Below, piece by piece: positions 17,605 to 26,029 of a DNA stretch of 64,000 nt (the first letter of the stretch is position 1; the number at the start of each line of letters is the position of its first letter). A model generated the notes under the pieces. The model did no database searches, was not told where the DNA came from, and saw only the letters and a program-made list of their open reading frames with translations. The stretch is from Caldilineaceae bacterium. Its GTDB lineage: Bacteria > Chloroflexota > Anaerolineae > Caldilineales > Caldilineaceae. The translations under genes and the position numbers were made by a program. The stretch lies in NCBI GenBank assembly GCA_026645575.1, contig JAPKMW010000032.1:31312-95311 (forward strand), given 5' to 3'.

Positions 17605-19617
17605 ATGAGACGTTTCTGGTATATTGCCCTGATCGTGGTCTTGCTGGTGGGCAGCGTGGCTTCGTGTGGCAGACATGAAGAGACGCCAACGCCGGCAGCA
17701 GCGGTGCCCGCAGCCGGCAGTGAAGGCGGTCAGGCGACTGGCGCGCTACCATCAAGCGCTCTACAAATTGCCCAGGAGCGCGGACTGACCCCTGATGACA
17801 TCGACGCCGCTTTGATGACCTATACGCCGAGCGGGAAATGGGATGAATACATCAGCTTTTTCTCCGGCGGTCATTCCGGCAACATTATTGCCATCGGCGT
17901 GCCTTCCATGCGTATCCTCAAGAACATCGCCGTCTTTACCCCTGAATCGTGGCAGGGCTACGGCTATGGCTCCAAGGAGAGCGAAGAAATACTTGACGCC
18001 GGCAATGTCGGTGATGTCAAAATTCGCATGGGCGACACCCATCACCCGGCCCTCAGCGAGACTGAAGGCGACTATGATGGGCAGTACCTCTTTATCAATG
18101 ACAAGGCCAGCGCTCGTGTCGCCGTGATCGACCTACGCGACTTTGAAACCAAGCAGATTGTCAAAGACCCGAACTTGATCAGCAACCACGGTTCGACCTT
18201 TGTCACCCCCAACACCGAATATGTTGCCCAAGGCTCCCAATATGGTACGCCCCTGGGCTGGGCGTATGCGTCACTGGATGAGTACAAAGAAAAGTATCGT
18301 GGTCTGATCACCCTCTGGAAGTTTGACCGCGAAAAGGGGCGCATCGACCCAGCGCAATCCTTTAGCATTGAAGTGCCACCCTACTGGCAAGACCTCTGTG
18401 ACGCCGGTAAATTGGCGAGCGACGGCTGGGGCTTCTGCAATTCGTTTAATACCGAGATGGCGACCGGCGGCATTGAGAAGGGCAATCCACCCTTTGAAGC
18501 GGGCGTCAGCCAACGGGATATGGACTATCTGCACATCTTTAACTGGCGCAAGGCGGAAGAAGTCTTTAAAGCCGGTAAAGCCGAAATGGTCAATGGCATC
18601 GGTGTCATCCGTATCAAGACCGCCGTTGATGAAGGCATTCTCTATCTGGCCCCCGAACCGAAAAGCCCCCACGGCGCCGATGTGACCCCTGATGGCAAGT
18701 ATATCGTCGTCTCCGGCAAACTCGACCCCCATGTCACCATCTATGGTATGGAGAAGATTCAAAAGGCGATTGCCGACAAGGCGTGGGAACTGGACGAATA
18801 TGGCATTCCGGTCCTCAATTTTGACGCCGTCATGGTTGTGCAACTGGAACTGGGCCTAGGGCCGCTGCATACCCAATTTGATGACCAAGGCTTTGCCTAT
18901 ACCAGTCTCTTCCTGGATAGCATGGTTGCCAAATGGAAACTGGGCGGCGATGACCCGGCTGGGTACGCCGTGGTAGACAAAGTGTCGGTGCAGTACAACG
19001 TCGGTCATATCTCCGCCGCCGAAGGTGACACCGTTAGCCCGGACGGCAAATATCTGCTCGCCATCAACAAATGGGCCGTAGATCGCTTCAACCCGGTAGG
19101 GCCATTGTTGCCGCAGAATCAGCAACTGATCAATTTGGGTGGCGAAAAGATGAAGGTGATCTACGACTTGCCGATGGGCATCGGTGAGCCGCACTATGCC
19201 CAGACCATCAAAGCTGACAAGCTCAAGGCTTGGGAGGTATACCCGGAAGTCGGTTGGGACCCCATTGCCCAGGCGCCGTCGGCCAACGCAGTCAAAGTCG
19301 GCGAAGAGCGGATTGTGCGCAACGGCAACCAGGTCGAAGTCTTTATGACCGCCATCCGCTCCCACTTTACACCGGAGCATGTGGAGATCAAAAAAGGCGA
19401 CCATGTGATCTGGCACATTACCAGCATCGAAACCGCCCATGACGCCACCCACGGCTTCCAACTGGGCGGCTATAATATCAGCTTGAGCATTGAACCGGGC
19501 GAAAGCACCACCTTTGAGTTTGATGCCGTCAACGAAGGCACTTTCCCCTTCTACTGCACCGAATTCTGCTCGGCGCTCCATTTGGAGATGTTGGGGTATC
19601 TGTTGGTGGAGCCGTAG
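17605..19617 (+). CDS. nosZ: Nitrous oxide reductase, clade II (Sec-exported lipoprotein)
   Basis: Reduces N2O to N2 outside the cytoplasmic membrane using a CuZ cluster and a CuA electron-entry site. 670 aa. The N-terminus is a Sec/lipoprotein signal with Cys21 in VASC, not a twin-arginine signal, which is the mark of clade II enzymes. The propeller shows CuZ His motifs: GDTHHP (His146, His147), SNHGSTF, KSPHGADVTPDGKYIVVSGKLDPH, GPLHTQFD, NVGHISAAEGD and GEPHYAQ. The C-terminal cupredoxin domain has the CuA ligands His616 (THGF), Cys651, Cys655, His659 and Met662. AAAGGAGA precedes the ATG. It heads the nos gene set in this window. Confidence 0.98.
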   Translation: MRRFWYIALIVVLLVGSVASCGRHEETPTPAAAVPAAGSEGGQATGALPSSALQIAQERGLTPDDIDAALMTYTPSGKWDEYISFFSGGHSGNIIAIGVPSMRILKNIAVFTPESWQGYGYGSKESEEILDAGNVGDVKIRMGDTHHPALSETEGDYDGQYLFINDKASARVAVIDLRDFETKQIVKDPNLISNHGSTFVTPNTEYVAQGSQYGTPLGWAYASLDEYKEKYRGLITLWKFDREKGRIDPAQSFSIEVPPYWQDLCDAGKLASDGWGFCNSFNTEMATGGIEKGNPPFEAGVSQRDMDYLHIFNWRKAEEVFKAGKAEMVNGIGVIRIKTAVDEGILYLAPEPKSPHGADVTPDGKYIVVSGKLDPHVTIYGMEKIQKAIADKAWELDEYGIPVLNFDAVMVVQLELGLGPLHTQFDDQGFAYTSLFLDSMVAKWKLGGDDPAGYAVVDKVSVQYNVGHISAAEGDTVSPDGKYLLAINKWAVDRFNPVGPLLPQNQQLINLGGEKMKVIYDLPMGIGEPHYAQTIKADKLKAWEVYPEVGWDPIAQAPSANAVKVGEERIVRNGNQVEVFMTAIRSHFTPEHVEIKKGDHVIWHITSIETAHDATHGFQLGGYNISLSIEPGESTTFEFDAVNEGTFPFYCTEFCSALHLEMLGYLLVEP

Positions 19618-19619
19618 GG

Positions 19620-19753
19620 ATGACAGGATGACAAGGTGACAGGATGACAAAGTGACAAGGTGAAGGGGTGAGCAAGGTGTCGTGGCTGGTATTAAGCGAA
19701 TAGGGACTAGCCCAACCTCATCATCCTGCATCTTGTCATCCTGTCACAAAAGA
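19620..19753. repeat. GACAAGG/GTCATCC micro-repeat palindrome after nosZ
   Basis: The left arm is a run of ATGACAAGGTGACAGG words right after the nosZ stop; the right arm (about 19718-19748) has CATCCTGCATCTTGTCATCC words. It lies between nosZ and the NosB-like gene and could act as an RNA processing or attenuation hairpin. Confidence 0.7.
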
Positions 19754-19767
19754 AGGGAGATACAACG

Positions 19768-20418
19768 ATGACGGACAGCATGGAACGACTAGTCGGCCCC
19801 AGAGTATCGGCGGCGGAGATGCGGGCGCATCGGGTGCGCTATTGGTTGCCGACACTCTTTTTTGTGGTGGCGGCGGTCTTGTTGATGATTTCGATTTTGC
19901 AGCCTTACTGGGAGTTGACCTTACATGCGCCCCAATACCCCAAAGGGTTGGTCGTGACAGCTTATGTCAACCGCTTGGAAGGGGATGTCGCAGAGATTGA
20001 TGGGCTGAATCACTATATCGGGATGCGGCCCTTGAATGAAGCGGCGACTTTTGAGCGCACCATTTCAATCTATGGCATTACGATGCTGGCGCTGTTAATT
20101 GTGGCCGCGGTCTATGTTCACAACCGCTGGGCGGCGCTCTTGGCCTTGCCGGCGCTCTTGATGCCGGTCATCTTTCTGGCCGATCTGCAATACTGGTTGG
20201 CAAACTTCGGACAGAATTTAGACCCCACGGCGCCGCTCTCCAGCAGTATCAAGCCTTTTGTGCCGCCGGTCTTGGGCGAAGGCAAGATTGCCCAGTTTCG
20301 CACCGTGGCCGAGCCGGGGATTGGCTTGTGGTTAGCGATAGCAGCATCGGTGGTGATCCTAGGAGGGTTGTGGCTTCATCGACGGGCGTATAAGCCGTTG
20401 GTGGACGGGCAGGGGTGA
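19768..20418 (+). CDS. NosB-like membrane protein downstream of nosZ
   Basis: 216 aa with four predicted transmembrane helices: about 26-46, 95-115, 122-142 and 190-208. Between helices 1 and 2 is an extracytoplasmic loop with HAPQYPKGL, VNRLEGDVAEIDGLNHYIGM and RPLNE. In clade II clusters such as that of Wolinella, a membrane protein NosB is encoded directly after nosZ and is needed for N2O respiration. This gene has that position and general character, so the assignment is an inference. GGGAGATACAACG precedes the ATG. Confidence 0.6.
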   Translation: MTDSMERLVGPRVSAAEMRAHRVRYWLPTLFFVVAAVLLMISILQPYWELTLHAPQYPKGLVVTAYVNRLEGDVAEIDGLNHYIGMRPLNEAATFERTISIYGITMLALLIVAAVYVHNRWAALLALPALLMPVIFLADLQYWLANFGQNLDPTAPLSSSIKPFVPPVLGEGKIAQFRTVAEPGIGLWLAIAASVVILGGLWLHRRAYKPLVDGQG

Positions 20419-20574
20419 TTCTGATCAACGCGGAGTCAGGCACGCTTCGCGCCGGTCCGCTTCCGCTTACTGAAACCATCAGACAACATTCGGGAATTCA
20501 TGGCTGTCTAATGGCTGATAAGAAGTAAATTCAAGGCTTTTTCAAGGCTTTTTCAAGGCTGATAACGGGGTGAG
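20419..20574. other. Gap with a short tandem repeat before nosD
   Basis: Bases 20528-20563 carry three copies of TTCAAGGCTTT-type words with an 11-base period. No gene; GGGGTGAG lies before the nosD start. Confidence 0.5.
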
Positions 20575-21948
20575 ATGATGAAGCGCTACTGGATCGTTCT
20601 AGGGTTAATCGTAGCACTGCTGCCGTTGCGCTTAAGCGCACAGCAGGAAACGTTTGATCTGGCCGCGGCATTGGCAGCGGCGGCGCCGGGAGCGACGGTG
20701 GTAGTGCCGCCAGGAGTTTATGCCGGCCCGTTACAGATTGAAAAGCCAGTGGTGTTAGTGGGTGAGGGCTATCCGGTGATTGATGGGGGCGGTCAAGGCG
20801 ATGTGATCACGATCAATGCGCCTGGGGTGACGATTCGTGGCTTTGTCGTGCGCAACAGTGGTGATTCACTCGACCATGAACATGCCGGCATTACTGGTCT
20901 GGCCGCTGCGGCGACGATTGAAGAGAATCGCTTGGAGGATGTCCTCTTTGGCATCTACCTGAAGAATGCGCCGAATAGTGTGGTGCGTAATAACTTGGTG
21001 CTTTCCAAGGATTTGGAGATTGGCCGGCGCGGCGACAGCATTCGCCTTTGGTATTGCGCACATGCCCTGGTCGAAGGCAATACGGTGCGCGGTGGGCGCG
21101 ATGTGATCATCTGGTATGCGCCCCATAGCATTGTGCGCAACAACTTGGTCGAGACGAGTCGCTATGGTCTCCACCTCATGTCCACCGATGATTTGGTGAT
21201 CGAGTCCAATATATTACGCCGAAACTCGGTGGGGATCTATGTGATGTATGGCAGCGGTTTTATCGTGCGCAACAATCTGCTCTATGACAATCGCGGCCCT
21301 AGTGGCTATGGCATCGGTCTGAAAGATGCTGATCAATTTGTGGCGGAAGGTAATCGGATTGTCAGCAATCGCGTCGGGTTATATGCCGATATTGCGCCCC
21401 GCAACGACAAAATCACGGCCCAGTTTACCCGGAATCTTTTTGCCTATAACGAAATCGGGGTCACGCTCCTACCATTGGTGCAACACATGCGCTACACCGA
21501 CAACGTTTTTCAAGATAACCACGAGCAGATGACGGTGAGCGGCAGCGGTCAACTGGTGAACAACGCCTGGTCGCAGGCGGGACGGGGCAATTATTGGAGC
21601 GATTACGCCGGCTTTGACGCCGACGCTAATGGGGTGGGCGATTTACCCTATCGGGTGCAGAGCCTTTATGAGGATCTGCTGCAAAGCTACCCTGAACTGC
21701 GCCTCTTCCAACTCAGTCCGGCCACCCAGGCGCTCGACCTGGCGGCCCAAGCCTTCCCAATCTTTCAACCGGAACCCAAACTGGTTGATGAACATCCGTT
21801 GACGGCGCCCCCCGCGCTCGCGACGGTTCCTGGCTTGCCGACGACCCCGATTTTGAGCAACCTGCTGGCCGCTATTGTTATGGTCGGCCTGGCGTTGACA
21901 ATTTTGGGCTGGGCCACGCGTAAACCGGGTTGGCGCAGCAGCCGATAA
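20575..21948 (+). CDS. nosD: Copper-site maturation protein NosD
   Basis: 457 aa right-handed beta-helix protein with CASH/PbH1 repeats (repeated VVRNNLVxS, GNTVRGG, VRNNLVETSRYGLHLMS, NRIVSNRVGLYAD), needed for building the CuZ site of NosZ with the NosFY transporter. Signal peptide at 1-21 (LRLSAQ end) and a C-terminal transmembrane helix (about 425-447) followed by TRKPGWRSSR, so it is probably membrane-tethered outside the cell membrane. The first two codons after the start allow ATG at 20575 or 20578. SCO and nosFY follow on the same strand. Confidence 0.95.
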   Translation: MMKRYWIVLGLIVALLPLRLSAQQETFDLAAALAAAAPGATVVVPPGVYAGPLQIEKPVVLVGEGYPVIDGGGQGDVITINAPGVTIRGFVVRNSGDSLDHEHAGITGLAAAATIEENRLEDVLFGIYLKNAPNSVVRNNLVLSKDLEIGRRGDSIRLWYCAHALVEGNTVRGGRDVIIWYAPHSIVRNNLVETSRYGLHLMSTDDLVIESNILRRNSVGIYVMYGSGFIVRNNLLYDNRGPSGYGIGLKDADQFVAEGNRIVSNRVGLYADIAPRNDKITAQFTRNLFAYNEIGVTLLPLVQHMRYTDNVFQDNHEQMTVSGSGQLVNNAWSQAGRGNYWSDYAGFDADANGVGDLPYRVQSLYEDLLQSYPELRLFQLSPATQALDLAAQAFPIFQPEPKLVDEHPLTAPPALATVPGLPTTPILSNLLAAIVMVGLALTILGWATRKPGWRSSR

Positions 21949-21961
21949 GGGGATAAAACTC

Positions 21962-22660
21962 ATGAAAGTGCTGAAAACCATTACCATTTTGCTTCCATTC
22001 CTGTTGGCTGCCGGGGTGATGAGTGGCGCCTTGTCGGCAACACAACCATCAACGCAACTGCCGGCGGCGCAAACAACCACGCAAGTGGTAGCCCAACCAG
22101 CAGCGGCTGATATTAGCTTCAAAGTAGTAGGCCAGCCAGCCGGGCTTTACGGCAAGGTCTACAACCCGCCCCGCCCCGCTTTTGATTTCACGTTGCCGAC
22201 CGGCAATGGCGAGCGCACCCCGTTGAGCGATTACCAGGGACGTGTGGTGCTGATCTTCTTCGGCTACACCAATTGCCCGGACATTTGCCCCACGACCCTG
22301 GCGGACGTCAAGGCTGCGTTGGCGCAACTGGGCGATAAGGCCAAGGAGGTGACCGTACTTTTTATCACGGTTGATCCTACCCATGACACGCCGGCACGCC
22401 TGGCCGAGTACCTGGGCTATTTCCATGAACCAAGTTTTGTTGGCCTGAGCGGCACGGAAGCAGAAACTGCCGCAATCGCCTATCAATATGGCGCCAAGTT
22501 CTATCGGGAAGAAGGTGCGACGGCCACCGGCGGCTATACAATGGCCCACACCGCCCGCCTCTTTCTGATCAACCGCCAGGGCCAATGGGCGATGACGATG
22601 GAGTATGGCACCCCCGCCCAACAGATTGCCGCCAATCTAACCTATTGGCTAGGCCACTGA
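21962..22660 (+). CDS. SCO1/SenC-family copper chaperone
   Basis: 232 aa with an N-terminal signal segment (about 1-25) and a thioredoxin-fold domain from about residue 65. The copper ligands are present: GYTNCPDICPTTL (CxxxC) and the distal His in GGYTMAHTARLFLI. SCO proteins deliver copper to CuA sites. NosZ has a CuA site, and this gene lies between nosD and nosF, so it probably serves NosZ rather than, or in addition to, cytochrome oxidase. It starts 13 bases after the nosD stop. Confidence 0.93.
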   Translation: MKVLKTITILLPFLLAAGVMSGALSATQPSTQLPAAQTTTQVVAQPAAADISFKVVGQPAGLYGKVYNPPRPAFDFTLPTGNGERTPLSDYQGRVVLIFFGYTNCPDICPTTLADVKAALAQLGDKAKEVTVLFITVDPTHDTPARLAEYLGYFHEPSFVGLSGTEAETAAIAYQYGAKFYREEGATATGGYTMAHTARLFLINRQGQWAMTMEYGTPAQQIAANLTYWLGH

Positions 22661-22662
22661 TA

Positions 22663-22732
22663 GTAGGGGCGTACCCTTGCGGTCGCCCTCCATTCCCCGG
22701 CCAATAGGGCGACCGCAAGGGTACGCCCCTAC
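22663..22732. repeat. 27-bp perfect palindrome between SCO and nosF
   Basis: Arms 22663-22689 and 22706-22732 are perfect inverted copies around a 16-base loop, starting 2 bases after the SCO stop. Words of the type GTAGGGGCG and GGGCGACCGC are used. Confidence 0.88.
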
Positions 22733-22830
22733 GGGTAATCGGTGTGTGAAGAAGGGAAGATCGCAAGGGAGCGCCCCTACGGGTAATCGGTGTGTGAAAA
22801 GGATGGGGCGACCGCAAGGGTACGTCCCTA
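22723..22830 (+). repeat. Direct repeats before nosF
   Basis: GCCCCTACGGGTAATCGG plus TGTGTGAA occurs at about 22725-22750 and again at 22773-22798; the GGGCGACCGCAAGGGTACG arm recurs a third time at about 22806-22824. Confidence 0.8.
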
Positions 22831-22894
22831 CCAGAATACATTCGGCGCATCAAGCCGCACATAGTAGACAGTTTATCAGAGAACGAGCGAGATC

Positions 22895-23770
22895 ATGATC
22901 ACCTTTACGAATGTCACCAAGCGCTTTGGCACCTACCGGGCCGTCGATAACCTTTCCCTCAATGTCCCGATGCAACAGGCGGCGGCGCTGTGGGGACCGA
23001 ATGGCGCCGGCAAGACCACGGTCATCAAATGCCTGTTGGGTTTGTTGCGTTACGAAGGGCAGATCATGGTTAACGGCTACGACGCCTATCGCCAGGGGCG
23101 CCAGGCCCGGCGCCTTGTCGGCTACGTGCCTCAGGAACTGGCCTTTTATGAAGAGATGAGTACGCTTGATACGTTGCGTTTCTTTGCCCAACTGAAAGGC
23201 GCGCCACTCACGGATGCTGTTCCGATCTTGACCCAAATCGGCTTGGAAGACCATGCCGGCAAGCCGGTGGACGCCCTCTCCGGCGGCATGAAACAGCGGC
23301 TGGCGTTAGGGTTGGCGCTGTTGGGCGACCCGCCGGTGCTGGTGCTGGATGAGCCGACCTCTAACCTGGACCCAGCGGGGCGGCGCCAATTTCTGCAACT
23401 ACTCAGCCAGGTCAAGGCGCAGGGCAAGACCATTCTCTTCACCTCGCACCGCCTGGAGGAGATCGAACAGATTGCCGACCAGGTGATTGTGATGGAAAAG
23501 GGCGCCATCAAGCTGACCTGCCCCGGTCGTGAATTGGCGACCCGGTTGGGCTTGCACACAACGGTTAAATTGCGCCTGCCCAGTGAGTTGTTGGATACGG
23601 CGCTGAATGTTTTGCACCGCGATGGCTTCCAGGCGCGCCGCAATGGCGTCGGGGTGCTGGTCGATGTCCACCCGGCAGAGAAAGCGCACCCGATCCACAG
23701 TTTGAGCCGCGCGCATATTGCGGTGACGGATTTTGAGATGGAGTGGGACAGTGAGACAGTGAGGCAGTGA
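22895..23770 (+). CDS. nosF: NosF, ABC transporter ATPase
   Basis: 291 aa cytosolic ATPase subunit pairing with NosY; with NosD it supports CuZ assembly, and recent structural work on other NosDFY systems shows an ATP-driven mechano-transmission complex. Walker A GPNGAGKTT (about 34-42), Q-loop GYVPQELAFYE, signature LSGGMKQRLALG, Walker B VLVLDEPTSNLDP and H-loop TSHRLEE are all present. The C-terminal 70 residues form the small regulatory tail seen in CcmA/NosF-type ATPases. Confidence 0.95.
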   Translation: MITFTNVTKRFGTYRAVDNLSLNVPMQQAAALWGPNGAGKTTVIKCLLGLLRYEGQIMVNGYDAYRQGRQARRLVGYVPQELAFYEEMSTLDTLRFFAQLKGAPLTDAVPILTQIGLEDHAGKPVDALSGGMKQRLALGLALLGDPPVLVLDEPTSNLDPAGRRQFLQLLSQVKAQGKTILFTSHRLEEIEQIADQVIVMEKGAIKLTCPGRELATRLGLHTTVKLRLPSELLDTALNVLHRDGFQARRNGVGVLVDVHPAEKAHPIHSLSRAHIAVTDFEMEWDSETVRQ

Positions 23771-23816
23771 GGCAGCTGTTACTGACCTATTGACCTACTA
23801 CACGACGGGGGATGGT

Positions 23817-24650
23817 ATGGAAACAAGGATTGTTTGGACGTTGGCGAAGAAGGAATTGCGGGATGCGTTGCGCAACCGCTGGTTTGTGCTGTATACGGCG
23901 GCCTTTGTCGTCTTGGCGCTGGCTTTTTCATACCTAGCTCTGGCCGGGGCGGGGATGGTGGGCTTTGCCGGTTTTGGCCGTACAGCAGCCAGTTTGATCA
24001 ATTTGGTACTGTTAATTGTCCCGTTGATGGCGTTAACCATTGGTGCGCAGAGTTTGGCCGGGGAACAGGAGCGCAACACGTTGGCCTACCTGCTGGCGCA
24101 GCCGATCAGCCGGGCGGATGTCTTTGTCGGCAAATACCTGGGGCTGGTTTTGAGTCTGCTGGCTTCGCTGACGTTGGGCTTTGGCATCTCCGGCGTGGTG
24201 ATGGCGCTCAATGGCGCCGGCGCGGCGGATCCGACCGCCTATGTGCTGCTGGTGGCGTTGGCCTTTTTGCTCAGTCTCACCATGTTGAGTGTCGGCTTTC
24301 TGATTTCGGCCTTGACCAAGCGGGCGGGCGTAGCGGTGGGGATCGGTCTCTTCCTCTGGCTGCTCTTTGTCTTCTTTGGTGACCTGGGGATGATGGGGAC
24401 GGCAATCACCCTGCGCGTGCCGATTGACACCCTCTTCTGGCTATCGCTCATCAATCCGCTGCAAACCTTTAAGATGGCGGCGATTCTCAACATCCAGGCC
24501 ACCTTGGACATTTTGGGACCAGCGGGCATCTACGCCATGCAACGCTACGGTGACAGTCTGTTGGTCATCTTTCTGGGGGTGCTGGCGCTCTGGATCGCAC
24601 TGCCGGCGCTGGCAGCCTATGCCCACTTTCAGGCCAAGAGTGATCTGTAA
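23817..24650 (+). CDS. nosY: NosY, ABC-2-type permease
   Basis: 277 aa integral membrane protein with six predicted helices. It starts METRIVWTLAKKELRDALRNRWF, the amphipathic cytosolic entry of ABC-2/NosY permeases, and has GEQERNTLAYLLAQPISRADVFVGKYLG, the coupling region conserved in NosY. The ATG at 23817 fits the family N-terminus better than the upstream TTG at 23790. It follows nosF by 46 bases and works as the membrane partner of NosF and NosD. Confidence 0.93.
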   Translation: METRIVWTLAKKELRDALRNRWFVLYTAAFVVLALAFSYLALAGAGMVGFAGFGRTAASLINLVLLIVPLMALTIGAQSLAGEQERNTLAYLLAQPISRADVFVGKYLGLVLSLLASLTLGFGISGVVMALNGAGAADPTAYVLLVALAFLLSLTMLSVGFLISALTKRAGVAVGIGLFLWLLFVFFGDLGMMGTAITLRVPIDTLFWLSLINPLQTFKMAAILNIQATLDILGPAGIYAMQRYGDSLLVIFLGVLALWIALPALAAYAHFQAKSDL

Positions 24651-24776
24651 TGTTTTGTCAGGAAGTGATGATGGAACTGTAGTAAAGACTTCAGCCTTTC
24701 CCCTGGCTCGTCTACGGGGCTACCCCTCATAATTTGTTTGACACTTATTGGACAAAGCGTAGGGAGGACGTACTTT

Positions 24777-25265
24777 ATGAAACAACGCCTATGGCTTTTA
24801 TTCTTGATAATGATCCTGCTGCCGGCAGCTTGCAGCCGTGGCGAAACGACACCCAACCCACCGGCGATCCGCTATGGCGAAGATCTCTGCACCCACTGCA
24901 ACATGATCATTAGCGATCCCCGCTATGCCGCCGGCTATGCTCATGAAATCAGCAGCGGGCGTTATGAGAGTTTGGCCTTCGATGATATTGGGGATCTGTT
25001 GGCGGACCTGGGGGAACATTCGGAACGCCACATTGTCGCCTGGTATGTACATGACTATGCGAGCGAAGCATGGCTCGACGCCACGACAGCCTACTATGTC
25101 GTCAGCGATCAGATCATCTCGCCTATGGGACATGGCATTGCGGCACATGCCACCCAAGCGGCAGCCGAGCAGATGGCGCAAACAAAAGGCGGCCAAGTCT
25201 ACACCTGGCAAGCGTTAGTGGCCCAGGCCCAGACACTAGATCATGCGGCGGCACATCATCAATAA
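24777..25265 (+). CDS. nosL: NosL, copper-binding lipoprotein
   Basis: 162 aa from the ATG at 24777, with AGGGAGG ten bases upstream. Lipoprotein signal with lipobox PAAC near residue 19. The NosL copper site is visible as LCTHCNMIISDPRYA (CxxCxM), and the later Met/His segment SPMGHGIAAH matches the family's C-terminal half. NosL binds Cu(I) and hands it to NosD/NosZ during CuZ assembly, outside the membrane. The gap after nosY contains TTGACA (24738-24743), so it may have its own promoter, though no good -10 is seen. Confidence 0.95.
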   Translation: MKQRLWLLFLIMILLPAACSRGETTPNPPAIRYGEDLCTHCNMIISDPRYAAGYAHEISSGRYESLAFDDIGDLLADLGEHSERHIVAWYVHDYASEAWLDATTAYYVVSDQIISPMGHGIAAHATQAAAEQMAQTKGGQVYTWQALVAQAQTLDHAAAHHQ

Positions 25266-25317
25266 CAACAGGAAAATCAGGGACAAAAAACTGTCCAGAT
25301 GACTAGTTTTTTCCTGG

Positions 25318-25347
25318 CCGGCTGTCTAGCGCGACAACGACAGCCGG
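25318..25347. repeat. Hairpin between nosL and cytochrome c
   Basis: CCGGCTGTC (25318-25326) and GACAGCCGG (25339-25347) pair around 12 bases. No T-tract follows, so it may stabilise the upstream RNA instead of ending it. Confidence 0.55.
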
Positions 25348-25442
25348 TCTGTATAGTGAAATTGTTTCAGTAAAAAGCTGAAGCAAAACAAAAGGTTTTT
25401 GTAAGAGCAGTAAAGTAAAAGCAAATGATAAGTGAGGAAGCT

Positions 25443-25892
25443 ATGAAGCGTTTATTGGCGATTTTAGTAATCGTGGGGTTGTTGGCCGTGAGTGTCGCCG
25501 CCTGTGGCGGTGATGAAGAGCCAACCCCCGCCCCCACTGTTGCGCCTACCACGGCAGCGCCGGCAGAGGGCGCAGCGCCAGCCGAACCGGTTGCGGCGGC
25601 GCCGGCCGGCGATGCGGAAAAAGGCAAAGCGACCTTCGCCACCACCTGCGCTGCTTGTCACGGCCCTGCCGGCGAAGGGGTGCAGGGGTTGGGCAAAGAT
25701 ATGACCAAGAGCGAATTTATCGCTGGTCTCTCCGATGAAGAGTTGGCCGCCTTTATCAAAACCGGGCGCCCCATCAGCGATCCGCTCAACACCACGAAGA
25801 TCGACATGCCGCCCAAAGGCGGCAACCCGGCCTTGACCGATGAGCAACTGACCGACATTGTCGCCTTTATTCGCTCGATCCATGTCGATTAG
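25443..25892 (+). CDS. Monohaem cytochrome c lipoprotein
   Basis: 149 aa. Lipoprotein signal with lipobox VAAC (Cys near residue 21), then a Pro/Ala/Glu-rich tether of about 40 residues, then one class I cytochrome domain: haem site CAACH (about 70-74) and the axial Met in KIDMPPKGG. The end LTDEQLTDIVAFIRS is the typical closing helix. Likely electron donor to the CuA site of NosZ (NosC-like role), based on its position closing the cluster. An in-frame ATG at 25425 is possible; the one at 25443 has GAGGAAG upstream. Confidence 0.92.
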   Translation: MKRLLAILVIVGLLAVSVAACGGDEEPTPAPTVAPTTAAPAEGAAPAEPVAAAPAGDAEKGKATFATTCAACHGPAGEGVQGLGKDMTKSEFIAGLSDEELAAFIKTGRPISDPLNTTKIDMPPKGGNPALTDEQLTDIVAFIRSIHVD

Positions 25893-25914
25893 CACAACGG
25901 GTAGAATTGTTGAG

Positions 25915-25992
25915 GGATAAAGAGATAAAGAGATAAAGAGATAAAGAGATTGAGAGATTCTTTACCCAATCTCTCAATCTCTTTAATCTCCA
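25915..25992. repeat. AGAGATAA micro-repeat palindrome after cytochrome c
   Basis: Four tandem AAAGAGAT words, then TTGAGAGATT, then after a short loop AATCTCTCAATCTCTTTAAT. The arms are inverted copies. It lies at the end of the nos cluster, where a terminator would be expected; the T-run is short. Confidence 0.8.
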
Positions 25993-26029
25993 ATGAGAAA
26001 CCCGATCACAGCCAAAGAGCCGTGGCGCC

